Source of the DNA: Casuarius casuarius
Lineage: Eukaryota > Chordata > Aves > Casuariiformes > Casuariidae
DNA length: 64,000 nt
Direction of reading: 5' to 3'
NCBI GenBank assembly: GCA_003342895.1
Contig: PTFA01000111.1
Location: 408,199-472,198 of the forward strand
Position numbers and translations under genes: made by a program. A model generated the notes under the pieces. That model was not told the DNA's origin. It did no database searches and saw only the letters and a list, made by a program, of their open reading frames with translations. How positions within the stretch are numbered: position 1 is the first letter of the stretch; every line of letters starts with the position of its first letter. Of this stretch, positions 28,801-42,800 are shown one piece after another.

Positions 28801-31800
28801 AATCACAGAATTTTACAAACTGATCACCTAAAAATGTGATGACAATGGCAATTTCGTACTTTCTGATTCATTAAAGTTCTGAAAGTCTTTGTATGATCTG
28901 ATGATCTTANAGACTCAGATAAATTGTATCTATTTACATTACATTCTAAATAAGGAAAAAAATGTTGATTACTTGCTTAATGTCTACTCTTTTGTGATGG
29001 CAAAATCTATTCCGCTCCAGATTAAAAGCACTTTTATATCTGCCAGTACACTGTTTCACACAGCCCAAATTAATATCTTTCATGTCTTTGCTAGAAATGC
29101 TGAGACATCCGGATTCCCTCATTTTATTTCAGACATCCAGGATTAAGTTATCTTTGGGGTTTGCAGGAAGACAAAACTTACACTGCTTTTTGGGGCCAGG
29201 CCATTCTTTTCTTTCAGATTAAAGAACATTTACATTTTGTATTATTGCTTGTTTCCCTGCTTTGTTTTTAAATTCCAGTCTGCTTTAGAAGTGGAAATAA
29301 AATCAATGTCTAACATGCCTCTGCCACTAAAGTACAATCTAAGAGCCTAAAGCTTTTATCCTTGGTAACATAAAAATGATAGCTTTAAAGTCATATAGAC
29401 AGAGGCACCTAAGGGCCAAGTTAATCACACCTAATTTTAGACAGACTAAGTTATACATGAGCCCATTTAGTAGCTTTCCAAAAGGGGGCTCCCTGAAAGC
29501 AGAAGATGCTTCTCCTCTTTCTTTTCCTTCCAGCGCTACCATCGAAGGAAAAGCAAGCCCTGCAAGCTGTCTAGTGGAAAGGAGGTACAGAAAGTGCTAT
29601 CTTTTCCTTTTTTTGTGAAAACAAGCTGCTAGATCAGTTGAAGCTGTAGTATGTAACTCCATGCTGGTCTAAGATAGGTCTTTAATTATCTTCGAGTTTC
29701 TCTTTTATCATCTTAAGCAAGCAATTAATCTCTTTGGGGTCAGGTGTTCCTTTCGATATTGAGCTTAATACTATAACCTAAAATCTGCTGGTTTTTTTCT
29801 GGCTTAGTACACTCTGCTCAGCAGGAGGATACATTATGAAGAAACTGTGGTGGGGAATGGTGTGGAGGGAGAGGGACTCATTTTAAAACAGAAACTTCCA
29901 TATACAACATATAACGAAACCAAAAGAAAGAGAAAAGAAAAGCAAAGAATTCAAAATGCCCTGAGTACATGAAATGAAAAATGCAGGAAAAACTAAAAGT
30001 AACATTAACAAATAACAGGTAAAAAAACATAATAGGAATATTCAGTATCTTTTTTTTTTTTTCTTAAACAGCATCTTGAAATGATACATAAATGTCATAT
30101 TTTACAATCAAGTAGTGAGGAAAAAAGCTGGAGAACACCCAAGTTGTAACTTTACCAGCCTGCCTTTCACTAATCAGGGTATCATTTCTCTTATGTTTTC
30201 CCTAACCTTAAAAACCTCATTACTTATCTGCTGGGGTAATAAAAAGCTTTCAGTAATGCAAAATACATAATTGGTTTCTCCTAGAATAATGATCTTTGGT
30301 AGTATTAACAATCTGCCCTTAAGTAGTGTAGTTGTTTTAGCACTCAGATATAGTATGGGGGGGGGGGGGACAAAAAACAATAATGAAACATAATTTCTAT
30401 CAACCTCATGAATAAGAGCTTTTTACCACCTGGAATTTGAACCTCGTGATTCAGCAGTTTGAAATTTTTGCATGTCAGTTCACTACCATGATCCAGCCTG
30501 CTGATGAACGAGAATCTACAACACAGAATCAATACTCTTACAAGCGTTATTGTGTGCTAATTGTTTTCACTGAGAATTAGTTTCCCACATTTTTAACAGC
30601 ATGGTCTCAAAATAATTAACATATATTTCAAAAGAAGCATGAAAAAGCTGTATCTCTCTATCCAAAAAACAACAGTGATGATTTTAAAAGTTCCCCTAGG
30701 CTTCTCAGAATTACCACTGAGACCGAAATACACATGGTCAGTTTTTTTTATTTTCTAAGTTAAATGAGATGCAGTCAGCTACGAATAAAGGGTAAAAGAC
30801 TAGAAAGCATTTCCTGAATTATCACAGAAACGGTTCATATATTTTTAATTCATATGTTGGTGAAGATATTTCATTATCTTTAAAAAAAAAAACTACTTAA
30901 TTCCCAAGACCAGAAGTAATACTGAGTTTCTGAGTCCAGCTGTACATTCTAACCATATCCCAGCCCCAACATGTATCAAGACCTGGAAAGCAAAACAACT
31001 TTACTCCCCCTCTTCCCCACTTCTATGCACTGGTTAGCACCGAAAGGAAACACGTATGCCAGCTGAATGGAAGTCCTAACGCTTTGCTATAGATCCAGAG
31101 CTGGATTAGCTTGTGACTGGAAGCAAAGCTATACCACAGTAGGTAAATCTGAACATCATCTCTGTGTCTCAGTTTTTCATCTGTAGAGAGATTAGTGAGA
31201 TCTTCATCTTATGAAGGCATTGTGGAAATGTTTATTTGTGAATCTGTTACATTCTCTAGTGATATAATGCCACAGAAAACATCAGAGCGATGTCAAAAAA
31301 AAAAAAAAAATCTGTCTTCCAAACAGAACTTGAAGAGTGTATGTTAAATAAAACATGAGAATTCATACTTAACAGTGAAGAATACACCTACTGTTGAACA
31401 GCTGCTCATTAAGAAGGCACTTTTTAATGAGGGGACAGGGTTCCACTGGAAAAAGAAATGGCATATATCCATATGATTAAAGACTGTATCGTAAGAGATG
31501 TGAGGGATTGATTTTTCCTACCTTTGAGTGCTTGACTTTATAGCCTAATATGTTAATTTGCACATTTTATGTGTCTGTATGAATGTATAATTATCCATGG
31601 AATGTATCAGTTATATTAAGGTACAGGGTAATCCACAACAAAACTACCTGAATATACAAGAGGAGGTGGTTAAATGCCCTGATTAAAAAGTCTGGACATT
31701 TTTCGTTTCTCTGCTCCTTTGTTTCACATTTAGGCTTCTTTCATAGAGGTAAAAGTTATACCAGCACCATCCTTCACCTACTAGCTCAATTGCATTCTTT

Positions 31801-33807
31801 ATTACAACAATGATTACATGCTCTATAAATACCTAGACAGATATTGCTTTCTGTGTCCAAGTGTTGAAGAGAAAGGATGGTAAAATCATGTTCATAAGTC
31901 AATACTGAAGGTTTTAGGTTCACAAGAGGGACACATTCACCAAAGTGGGCAAAGAGAGCTGTAAATCATGTCCCTCTATGCCATCCTGGTCCCATGCTCT
32001 GGATGACTGATTTACGATATTCCTATACTTTTTCTTTGGGACAGGGCAAATGTAATTCCTCTTAGCAGCTTCAGAGTATCCATGCTAAAAGGGCTGTTAA
32101 GCAGAGTCACTCCATCAATGCATTCCTCAATAGCTTCAGTTAGGCTGGTTTCCCAGTCTGTATTTTGGAGATTATCTACATTTTGGATAAAGTTAGCCCC
32201 ACCCAGTCTCCTAATTTTTCGGTCGGTTTTGGCTTAAACCTTTACTGTGTTCTTAATCCCATGGATAATGACTTTCTCCATCCACCTTAAAGCAAGCCAC
32301 AAAATCCAAATATATCTTTTATATATTTAATTAAACAACTATAGGAGGAAAGGTTAGGCAGAAGGTTGGTAGTATATTTCATTACAGAACTCCATGTCCT
32401 TATTGTCTGGAGAGGTATCCACAAAGCTGCTACGATTCTTTTATCCCTAGGTGGTCTAAGACATGTTTTGAGCCTTTTCTCACTAACGAAAATTAGCTTG
32501 TCTTGAAAGCAATGTTAGTTTTCTCATTGAGTAGAGCATTTTGATCACAATGCTACATGCCTGTTTTTGTATTAGGCCCAATTTTCATAACTAGCAGAAT
32601 AACTCTGTAATTTAGAAACTTATATGAACTAAATATTTGTAAAGCAAAAAAATGCATGACGTACTAAAATGTTCTGTGTTGATAATTTAACTCCTTCAAT
32701 AACAGATGCAACGAAATCCATTCAGTAGCTGGCAGCAAACTTTGAACAACACAGAGCTACTACCACAAGCTGCATTACAATGGAATTTTCCACTATGGAG
32801 TGTGCATTACTAAGACATTATTTAACCTTCACTGATTAAAAAAATGCTGTAGGAATGGCTCCTTACAGACGTGCTTTGTAATCCTGTAAATAATGTTCTA
32901 AGAAGGAGTTTTGCTGCGTACAGAGATGTAATATAGAAAAAGAAAACTGCATTTAAGGAGGATTAGATAGCTCAGGAGGCTTATCATAGTGGAAATGGGA
33001 GTCTTTCATCACTTAGTCACCTCTTAAATTCAGCCCTGTTCCGTAGCAACTGAAAGTCATTACTGCTTAGTGACATATGAAATGAGTTTGGGTTTTAGCC
33101 CAGATTCTAACTGGAAAGCATCCACATCATAAAAGGAAGAACCACAAATGTCTTTAATCTGCACCCTTATTGACAGTTTTCCCTGATCTGACCTAAAGAC
33201 TGAATGTACTTCAAGCGCTTAACTATTGTCTTAGCTGAAGAAACAGTCTCTTCATCAGGTAAAGTAAGATCAGGCTGGCACAACAGAGTGGGGAAATGCT
33301 GTTCTAGTCCTAATGTACTTGTACTGGCCGGATACCTTCTATCTCAAGGATGCTTGCTGAACATCTTTCATGATAATCAAAACAACTTAAAAATAAACCT
33401 GCTAGACTTGTGGCATACATCAGCATAAATTTGGGAAGGCAAGGTCAAGGAATCCATATTTTGTATCAGGCATTTCTCCCTAGATTTTTAGTTCAATCTC
33501 TAAGTTATCAGGCTCAGCTAAGTTTATGTCACACTCATAACAGTCACCTGGATATGACACTCTAAGGCTGATTATCTACCACCTTATACTGTGGTATCAT
33601 TCTGCTTTGATCATCTTTTAAATCCACTTCGCATTGTTATAAACGACTACATCAAGTGAAAAGCAATGATAAGCCTGGCCTACAGTCTCTGTCTCTGTGA
33701 TGCTCTCTGGTACAGGAATATGTTCTGAAAAGAAAAATTAAGGACATCTCATTCATTCTTTTCCCAAAGCTAATAGGATTTTTTTTTTCCTTTCATATTA
33801 TTAATGT

Positions 33808-33844
<37 letters not shown>

Positions 33845-36800
33845 CTAATTCTTCTGTATTCTCTCTTTTGATTTATTCCAGGTTTCAGGAAGGGAAGGAG
33901 AAAAACTCCACCAAGTCAACTCCAGATCTTTGTATACCCATCTAATTTACTTGTTCTGGAATTATTTCTAGATTGATACTAACAGAGTAGGATTCTGAAG
34001 AGAAGCTGAATGCACACAAAAGCTGTAACTCAAATACAGCTGTGAGAATTCACAATAACAGCTAATAACAATTGTAACTAAAAGAAGGAACATAGATTTC
34101 AGCTGAAACTTATCAATACCATACTATTTCCCAGAAGGATAAAAGTTACTGCTCAATATAGCAAAGTACATCAAAAAAAAAGATCTAGGAATGCAATTTC
34201 AGGGCAAAATAACTTGAAATAAATACTAAAAGTATTTTAATTACCTTGTAATTAAATATAATTAGTCAAGTTTAAGAGTTCATAGGTATATAAGTTTAAA
34301 ATAATTATTTTAAAGTGAGAAAGAAAACATTTCTACTAAGGAACTAGAGATACATCATATGTGCTATTAGGAAGGCATATGAAAATTAAGAAGCTGGGGG
34401 AATGTATTACATCTCAGCACCTCAAGAATTCTTTGGCTGTAATATTTAGATCCTCCTTTTCTTTTGCTGAATGCTTTAGACTTTATGACATCTTCATCAG
34501 AGGAAGAGTTTTACTAAAAGTTTTGTGGGCAAATTTCAGTTTTATGCCTCCAAAATATTATCATACAATTTCCCACAAGTAGCTGTCAGTTTGTGTCTGA
34601 AAATGTTCTTACCATCTCTTACTAAAACAGTGAGGTCCAAGAAAAAAGCCAAGGGAGAAGATAAAAACAGTTTATAATCAATTGGAAGGGTTTCCACTTA
34701 GACCTCTAATACATATTACTCCAGAGCTGCAGTGACAGCAGTAGTCAGTAGTAGAGGAAATGTCAATACGCACACAACATATATTATCTATTTAAACATG
34801 TGTACATTCATCAGATGAAAGGCATATCAGCATTTCATTTTTACCATGTCACATTTAGGCACTGCAAGAAATAAACCCATACCTGAACATATGTATTGAC
34901 AGAATCTCTATTTCAACACTGTGAAATCTAATTACTGAACAAGTAAGTAGATGTGTATAGACAGATCTGGAGTTGACCTAGTGGAGCTTTCATCCTTCCC
35001 TTCCTCTTTGAAAACTCTGTGTGAAGCCACACCTGTTTATAGACATAATTCTTACTGTGGTAACAATTCAATCAAAGAAATACAGTGTGAAAAGTGGTCT
35101 GATTTTCAGTTAGCCCTACTACATATGACTTAGCTAGCCTTTCTCAACGAACAATATGTTAATTCTGCCTTGCTGCATTCATTACAGGCCCCATTTTGTC
35201 CCACACATTTTGTCTCTGTACTGCAGAGTATCACAAATGCTTTGACAAGTCTTAATTGTTCCTGGGGTAAGGTTCTGTTTATTTAGATATCCAAGGTTTT
35301 AGCCAGAGAAGTACTGTTAGTTAAAAAGCTGAGCACATCATTCACGATGACAGACTGTGATCCACCACAGTGATCCAGGTGTTAAAGACTTCCACACTGT
35401 TTACTCAGTCAAGACAACAGTTTAACAAATTTTGCACTGTTGCTTTTGCCTTCAGAGTCATTTGGGCTAGATCAATAAGGGATTTGAAGTCAACTAAGTC
35501 AATGGAACTTTACTGATGATCAAGCTCAGAAATTTAAAAAGATCTGATCTGAAAATGATGAATGCTTGGACTGGCTTTAACAGCCATCTGAAAAAAAAAT
35601 AAACTAAGCCTCCTAGAAAACTAGAAGAAAAACCAGGAGTTCCAAATACTGATGGCCAGTATGCTAAAAAGTGAGCCCTGTATGACTCTTATAGTCGTCA
35701 TCCCTATTTTCTAATTGTAATCAAAAATCAGAAAAAAAAGAGCTTATCAAGCAAAGAAGTGGCACAGTCTCCTTCTCTTCATATTTGCATATCAAGTTGA
35801 GATGTGTCTACGTTACATGTTTCGGTAAAAGAAGTTCTGTGAGCCAGTAGAGGAGAAACTAAATGCATTACTAAGTCTTTGTTAAACAGGAACTCAGATT
35901 ACATTCAATGCCATAAAACAATAATATATATATATATATATAGTATAATCGGGGGGACAGAAGAGAGAAATTTAATACAATTTTATTTTATGAATTCCTG
36001 TAAAAAGCTAAACATACTCTTCTTCTCAAGAAAAAGACAATCATTTAGATCATTGCACATAGCTTGTGCCAGACTACAATTTATAAAACTTTTTTATGCT
36101 TGAGCCATCCATTTGTGACTGCTCAACAGAAGATTAAAAACTTGTTCATAGTCTTGCCACTCTTAACAAGGGCAGAAGAAGAAACATCTGGTTGTGAAAC
36201 TGGTGTTGAAATAGTGTACCTTCAGACAGCTTGCATGCAAGTCTACAGAGGGCTCCAAAACTCTTTGCAGTGATCTGTTTTGGATTAAATTAGTGTAATG
36301 CAATTTACAGTATATTTAATATCTAAAAGGATGGAAGGATTTATAAAGGAAGGAAGGAAGGGCAGAAGCAAGGAAGGAAGGAAAGAAGAATGGAAGGATG
36401 AAAGAAAAGGATAAAATTCCATACATTCATCATTTCTTTTTCCATTTTTAGACTGTAAGATTATTTCATCTGCTCTCATACGAGTTATAATTAATAGTAA
36501 TAATAAGGCACTGAGCCTACATTAAAACAAAATTAATGTTATTACCCAGAGAATAACCCTCTGAAGCTTGTCACATGCAGTGACATTAAAACTGTAAATG
36601 CTTTAAACATTGAATTCTGTTAAATACACATCAGTACACAAAAGCGGTAGAAATACATAGTCCCAAAGCTTATCCAGAGACTTTGTATTTAGTATTTTTG
36701 ACATGGGCTGTAACCACACTCTTCAATATTGGTTTAACAAGTCACAAACATGAAACATTTAAAGGACTATTTCATTCATCTGTTTTTAGGTTTGTTCTCC

Positions 36801-39800
36801 TGCTAGCATGGAGATTGCCTTTTAATTGAATTATTGCCCAATTAGGTGATTGATTCTAAAAAAAAAAAATTAATTAAAATGGAGAATTTTCTTTGATTTA
36901 AGATTCTCAGTCTGAGTAGACTTCTTTGTCTTACTTTTAGAAAGAGTGTTGCTTTTTGTCTTGTGAATGGAAGATAAAGCCTTCTTTCTAATTCAAGTTG
37001 ATCTCTCAAATCAGGGACAGTTTTTCATCGCATTCACGGTTCCAATCTTGATATTCAGCTTTTTCACCTGACAGTCATAACTTTGGTTCTGCTTTTCTTT
37101 CCTCCCTTTGTTTTTTACATTACTCATCCACAAGGAATTTCCACAATATTTCCCACTCAGCATATCTTCCACTCTAAGTTTCTTTTTGAATGGAGCTAAA
37201 GTTGGCATTTCTTTTCCTACCAGTTGTCCAACATTTTTGATGTTGTGCTATAATGTAGTTTTCCATACATTCATTTTTTGTTCCTATGCCTGGGTTGTCT
37301 TTAATTAGAGGATTTTGTAGCCTATGGTTATATCTGGGCTGTTTTGTTCATATTATCTTTGTAAATCACATTAAATCTATGCATAAATACTCATTTCAGT
37401 TTAACAAATGATAAAACTTCCCTTTGGGAAGAGCATACAGTTTTCACTTTTTCAGCTTTTCCAGACAATTTTATTTGACTTTCCTAATATAAATGATAGA
37501 AGTATTCCAAGAAAATGTTGGTAACTGACATCAGCACTATGGTGAATAAATCTACTTTGTCTGACATACTTGAATGCACTAAGACTGGAATTTTCAGTGG
37601 AGGTTAATGGAAGTACTCCCTTCAACTGAAAAAAGAAAAGCTATATTATTCCCTCAGTCTCCTTTGGAAATGTTAGCCATAACTCTTTTTCATCATACTA
37701 ATAACAGAAGAGAAAGTAACAGAGGACCTAAACACATTTTCTGCCTCCTGGAGCAAATACACAACTTGTCAACACAAGAGTCTCACAAGACATAAGCCAA
37801 ACTGAATAACCACACCCTCAGCTGAAGCAAATTNGATGCTTGTACACTAGTTTCTAACAAATTAGGATTTCTTTCCTGATTAAATAACTCTTCTGCCCCG
37901 ATGCTCCTGTACCCAATTGTAAAGGACAATACATGAGGAAACTCATGTATCTCCTCTTTGAGATTGTATCTACTTATCTGCATTACACAAAATTTGAAAT
38001 TACTATGCTATCATTACTAGATTTGGATCTCTGATTTATCCCAAACATTTTTAATAATATGTTGCTGGCCTACAGCTTGGTATGTTCAAGACATCTCCTA
38101 AGAGCCTGTGGTCATTTTGGAAGAAAGTGGCTTTCAATATGTCACCACTCCTGCATCAACTACATCTCCACCTGTTGTTTAAACCGTCTCCTCAAGGAGG
38201 CAGCAAAACCTAATGACAGCAGAAAATAATCAATTAGGCTGGGATAAGCCTACTACCGTGGAACAGTGGAAAAAAAAAAAGAATCAAAGAGTAAAGACCA
38301 GCTAATGCTCAGTAGCTTACTACATAGTGGATGCAAATGGAAGTGATAGAATGCATTCATACATGAACCTAATGCAAGCACTTGATTGACTACATGCTGA
38401 TGGCCACTGACAGGAGTGATAAAGTGACAGGGTATAATAGAGCTTGAAGGAAAGCCACTCTCTCTTTAGGATATCTGATATACGGAAGAGTTTTTCTATT
38501 TAATCCAATTATCTCCCACACTGACAGATCTTCCTCTTAAGCATCTCAGAGTTTCGCAAAGTTTTTCAATATTTGTTAATTTTTGCAAATACTACACTAA
38601 ATACATTACAAACCACTAAAGGTATTGTGCTGCCCATTCTTCCCTCAGCTTCTGTAGCTAGAATCTCTTGATGCAAAATATGAAAATAAATATACATAAT
38701 TTTAACTGTATACACTTGCATAGTTTAAAAATATGTACACATCAAAGTTGTGTATCTGTTTATAGTAATCCAATAAACAAGAATTGTTTTCCTGAAGAAA
38801 GTCATTTTGTAGTGGGTTGTACCGAAACCAGAATTTGCTTGGGGTATGTGGGAAGTAGGAAAGCAAGTTTCTCTTTAGCGCTTAATACCACTATGCTCTA
38901 TTATGATTATTTCAAATACGAACTTTGAACTGTTTTCAGAGGTGATACTTCTGGAATCAGAGTCATTCCAATATGTCTAGAGATAAAGGAAGCCTGTTCA
39001 AGTTCTCATGACTGGCTGCTCTCAAGCCTGAGAGAAAATGGAAGGCTCTGCAAGGCAAATTATTTGACTATTTTTCATGGACAGAAGTGGACCTTATCTG
39101 CCTGATTTCACTGATTCAGAGAATTCACTAAAATAAGCAGCAAATTATTTTGACTGCAGTCACTTTGTTTGAAATTATTTTGATATCAGTACCATGTGGT
39201 CACTTTTTGAGTATACACATTAATGAAAATAACCTGCAGAATTACAGCATCTTCAAGATCAGATGACACCCAGAAGCTCATGGGGTTGGATTCAACTTTC
39301 TTTCCTTTAAATGTCCACAGTTAAGATGTCTATACCTCTGCTAAGTCCACACAAGCTAGTTTTATAGTCAAAAAAGGGTAGGCATTTCTTGGACACAATT
39401 AATTTGATCCTAAAGTAGATACTACAAGAGGTCAGATTAATCATGCCTCTAATCGTGCATTTCTTTCCTCTAAATATAAAGAGCAAGTAGCTCAGATACA
39501 CTGTAGACATCCAGATTGAAGAAGTCTACCATGAATATTCTCCACCGATGTCAGAAGAACATGCAACATACCTACACTCCAGTCCATTTCCTCCACTGCA
39601 TCCCCATATAAGCCATGCTTGCTTTTTCCTATGAAATTTTTTGATGCATATAGAGCAGTATGGACATGAAGATAAGACAGGACAAGAAGAAATGCTGCAT
39701 CTGTGTTCCTGGGGGAAAAAAAAAAAAACATAAAAACCAAAAAAAATATACAAAAGAAATACTTAGCATATTTTATAAAAAAAATTTCTACATAGAAATC

Positions 39801-42800
39801 TTTCTACAGCAGAGCCCCCCAAAAAGAGGAAAAGGAATACAAGGTAGGATAAAGTAACTGATTACAGGGTAAACTGAACACAATAAAAATGCCACTCCTG
39901 AGTGCTTATTGAATTGAAAGCAAAACTGAATAAAGAAATGTAACTAAGTAGTTTGCTATGTATACTGAAAGAGGAGTTGGTTAAAGCCAGGAAGCTAGCA
40001 GCACTCTTCCTTCATTTTACAATAATACATAAAAAGCCCAGAAACAATTGTTCAAAAACATATACCTTCAGAACTACACATAATGTGAAACATAACTATC
40101 TTCCTTGCAAGGTCATTATATGGAAGCTTATCAACTAACTAGACTTTTATGAGGAACAGGACTAAATATGCCATAATATCATTGAGAATGTCAAACCCAG
40201 CTCACTAGCACTTTTTCTCTGCCTTCACCCTGGAATAAGGTTCATGACAAAATCTTATCATTCAATGCTGTATGTGTATGCAAGTGATCAGCACATAATA
40301 CATATAAATATCAAAGTATCAAAGCACAAATAATAATCTCAAATACATGCTAATAGAATTTTTTTCCTCTCACAGTAATGAACATGCTCCATTGTCTTCA
40401 GTCTGCCTCTTGAACTGAGAAAAAGGAAAATCAGAAAGCAATAAATAGATTCTCTGTAAATTTTGTTTTTCATGTGATCTGTCAGCATGGTATTTATGAT
40501 CAGTTCCAGCAGGCTGTGAAAGCAAAGCTCAGATGAGAACTTTTTCTTATGCATTATTTATAGAACTTTACTTAAAAGTGTTGAGTACTAGCCAAATTTA
40601 CTGCTATACACAGTAAAGCATTTGTAGTACATTACACAAATTGTAAATTTGAATTGAATCAGAAAAGCACTACTCAGAAGCTGTCTGGATCTCACCTTAA
40701 AACACACAGGTAATTACAGAGTATTTTTAGTTTTATTTACCAGATTGTCCCTCACCATCTTTGTGATGGGTAATACCTGTAATTCATGTCCAAGTCAAAA
40801 GGAATACCATATATTTTCTCATACAGTTGATTTATCCATCTTTTAAAGGCAGGGAACAAAACAGACATGCACAAACAGACTGTTTCTTTAGAATGAAAAA
40901 AAAAAAAATCCTAACCTTTAGCAATCAAGAACCTGAAAACTGAAAGTCTTTGAATAAAAGGGTTTCATATGATATCAATATTTTATTCTCAAGTTAAGAT
41001 AAGTAGGTTTAATCTAGTATATTTACAATCTTTTTTTTTCCTGTCTCCTTAGTTCGGTGTGTTTTTGCGGAAGTTGCATAGTTAAAGCTTTCCATTTAAC
41101 TGGCATAGGAAGCCATGCTTAAACACAAAATCCAGATTATTCACTTGATAAGTGTCTCAGTTTCTGACTGAGACTTTTTCTTCATAAAATGTTTCTGTTT
41201 TAGAAAATTGCTCTAATATTCACAGAACAAATAGAATACGTTTCATGTGAAAAATTAAAACAAAATTATTTGAATTTTCTTCATGTATTTCTGCATATAT
41301 ACTGTATTATCTTAGTACTGATGAAAATTAATATCATAAACTACAGTTTCTAAAAAAGCTAAGGAAAGTAAAACTTTTTCAAAAAAGATTCACTTATTGC
41401 GAGGCTGTATTTGTTGCAAGTTGATAGAACACAAGTTAAGTCATATATGCAGAGAACCCTTCATTACAGTAGCAACAAATAATACAGTAGACTTCTGAGT
41501 CAAATAAACTGAAAATGTGTCAGCATTTCAAGTCAAAAAGATGCACAATCATTTCATAAGTTTAATATTTAATATGGGTATTGATATAACACTGACCTTT
41601 CATTAAATAACATTTCTGCAAGTCAGATGATTTTTTTTTCAGCCTGCATTTTTTACGGCTTTATATCTTTCCACTATGAGATTATCTTTGACTTCTCCCA
41701 TAAAAGCTGTTAATTGAATTGACAGTAATGTACAAGCTCTGGGGTAAAATACCCCAAAAATTTAGTAGACACCTACAATAATGCAGGCACAATTTATTTT
41801 TTCATGCAAACTATCTTTTTCTAATGCCAGAGATACTGTATGCTTCTAAATGTATACAAGTATTGTTAAAGGTGAGTGTCAAAAGTGTCCATTACAAATG
41901 TTATTTTCAAGAGATAATAATTCAGCTTTTTTTTTTAAAATGGAACTGACATGAAGATTTAACTTTCATGAAGCGCCACCTAATCAATGATTGATACGCA
42001 AGGGCACTAAATCATTCTATTCTTTGGAACTCAAATTGACAGGTTCTGATTGACAGTTTGCTGTCAGGTGGAGAAGTGTTTCACCTATTAATATCCTATA
42101 AAAAGATCTGAAGCAGCTATTTATCTCCTGCCAAAACTCTCTGAGGAGAATCATAACTGACTACTTTTGCTGTGACCTTGAAAATGTAATGACAATATCA
42201 GCTAGTAGGTGGGAGAGAAATTTGACAATAACAGCTTAACTCTCCTTTTATTAACTGAAGCACTTCAGTAAACAGCTCCTTTGAAAATTTATTGCCACCA
42301 TCTTTTGCACAGTTCAAACACTTGGAACCGCATTTTCGAAAGATCTGAGATTCACTTGCTCAAATGTAGCACAGAATTTTTATCCTAACATGATTCACAC
42401 AGTCAGAGTGATTACACACATCTAACATAAGACATTCTTTACTGTATACTTAACTGATCTTGATAACTTCTAAATGTATCCTTTGTTCTTTTCATTGTTG
42501 GTGATACCTCTGCGTTGAATAGTACTGGGTTCTTTTTATTTAGTGTGAGGACTCCTTATAATATGCAAGGATTTAGTTTAGGCTTGAGCTGTGAAACACA
42601 GCTTTAAAGCGGATGAAAGAGTAAGTTACTACTAACATAAGGTCCTTTTCACATACAGATCCGTGACCTTTTCCAGCATTTTGTTTTAAATACTTGCTGC
42701 ATTGAAAACTGCCTGGGCTTTTTGTTTGCATTTCTGTGCATCAGTGACAGTTTAAGGCCTCCACAGCAGAGCAACAAATGAGGCTCAGATTTTATAGGCC

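Larger units (their letters stand above)
15574..39571 (-). other. STS: STS intron (24 kb, largest in the window)
   Basis: It has GT-AG borders and phase 1. Contents seen are a hairpin at 16281-16319, a likely CR1 tail at about 17.3 kb, a G-quadruplex-type tract at 25.2 kb, and poly-T, poly-A and poly-G runs near 27.6, 31.3, 33.8 and 30.4 kb. It also has a GGAA-rich tract at 36.3 kb and a TA repeat at 35.9 kb. No nested gene is convincing. Confidence 0.9.

Noticed and set aside
33813..34300. Processed pseudogene on the minus strand ending in the 30-T run
   Set aside because: The DNA to the right of the T run translates to nothing recognisable in any frame, and no target-site duplication could be defended.
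39492..39740. Continuation of the STS exon frame past 39572 as coding sequence
   Set aside because: The frame runs through the donor gtatgttg. Residues after WSVG do not match sulfatases, and the next exon at 15573 restores the family sequence in phase.
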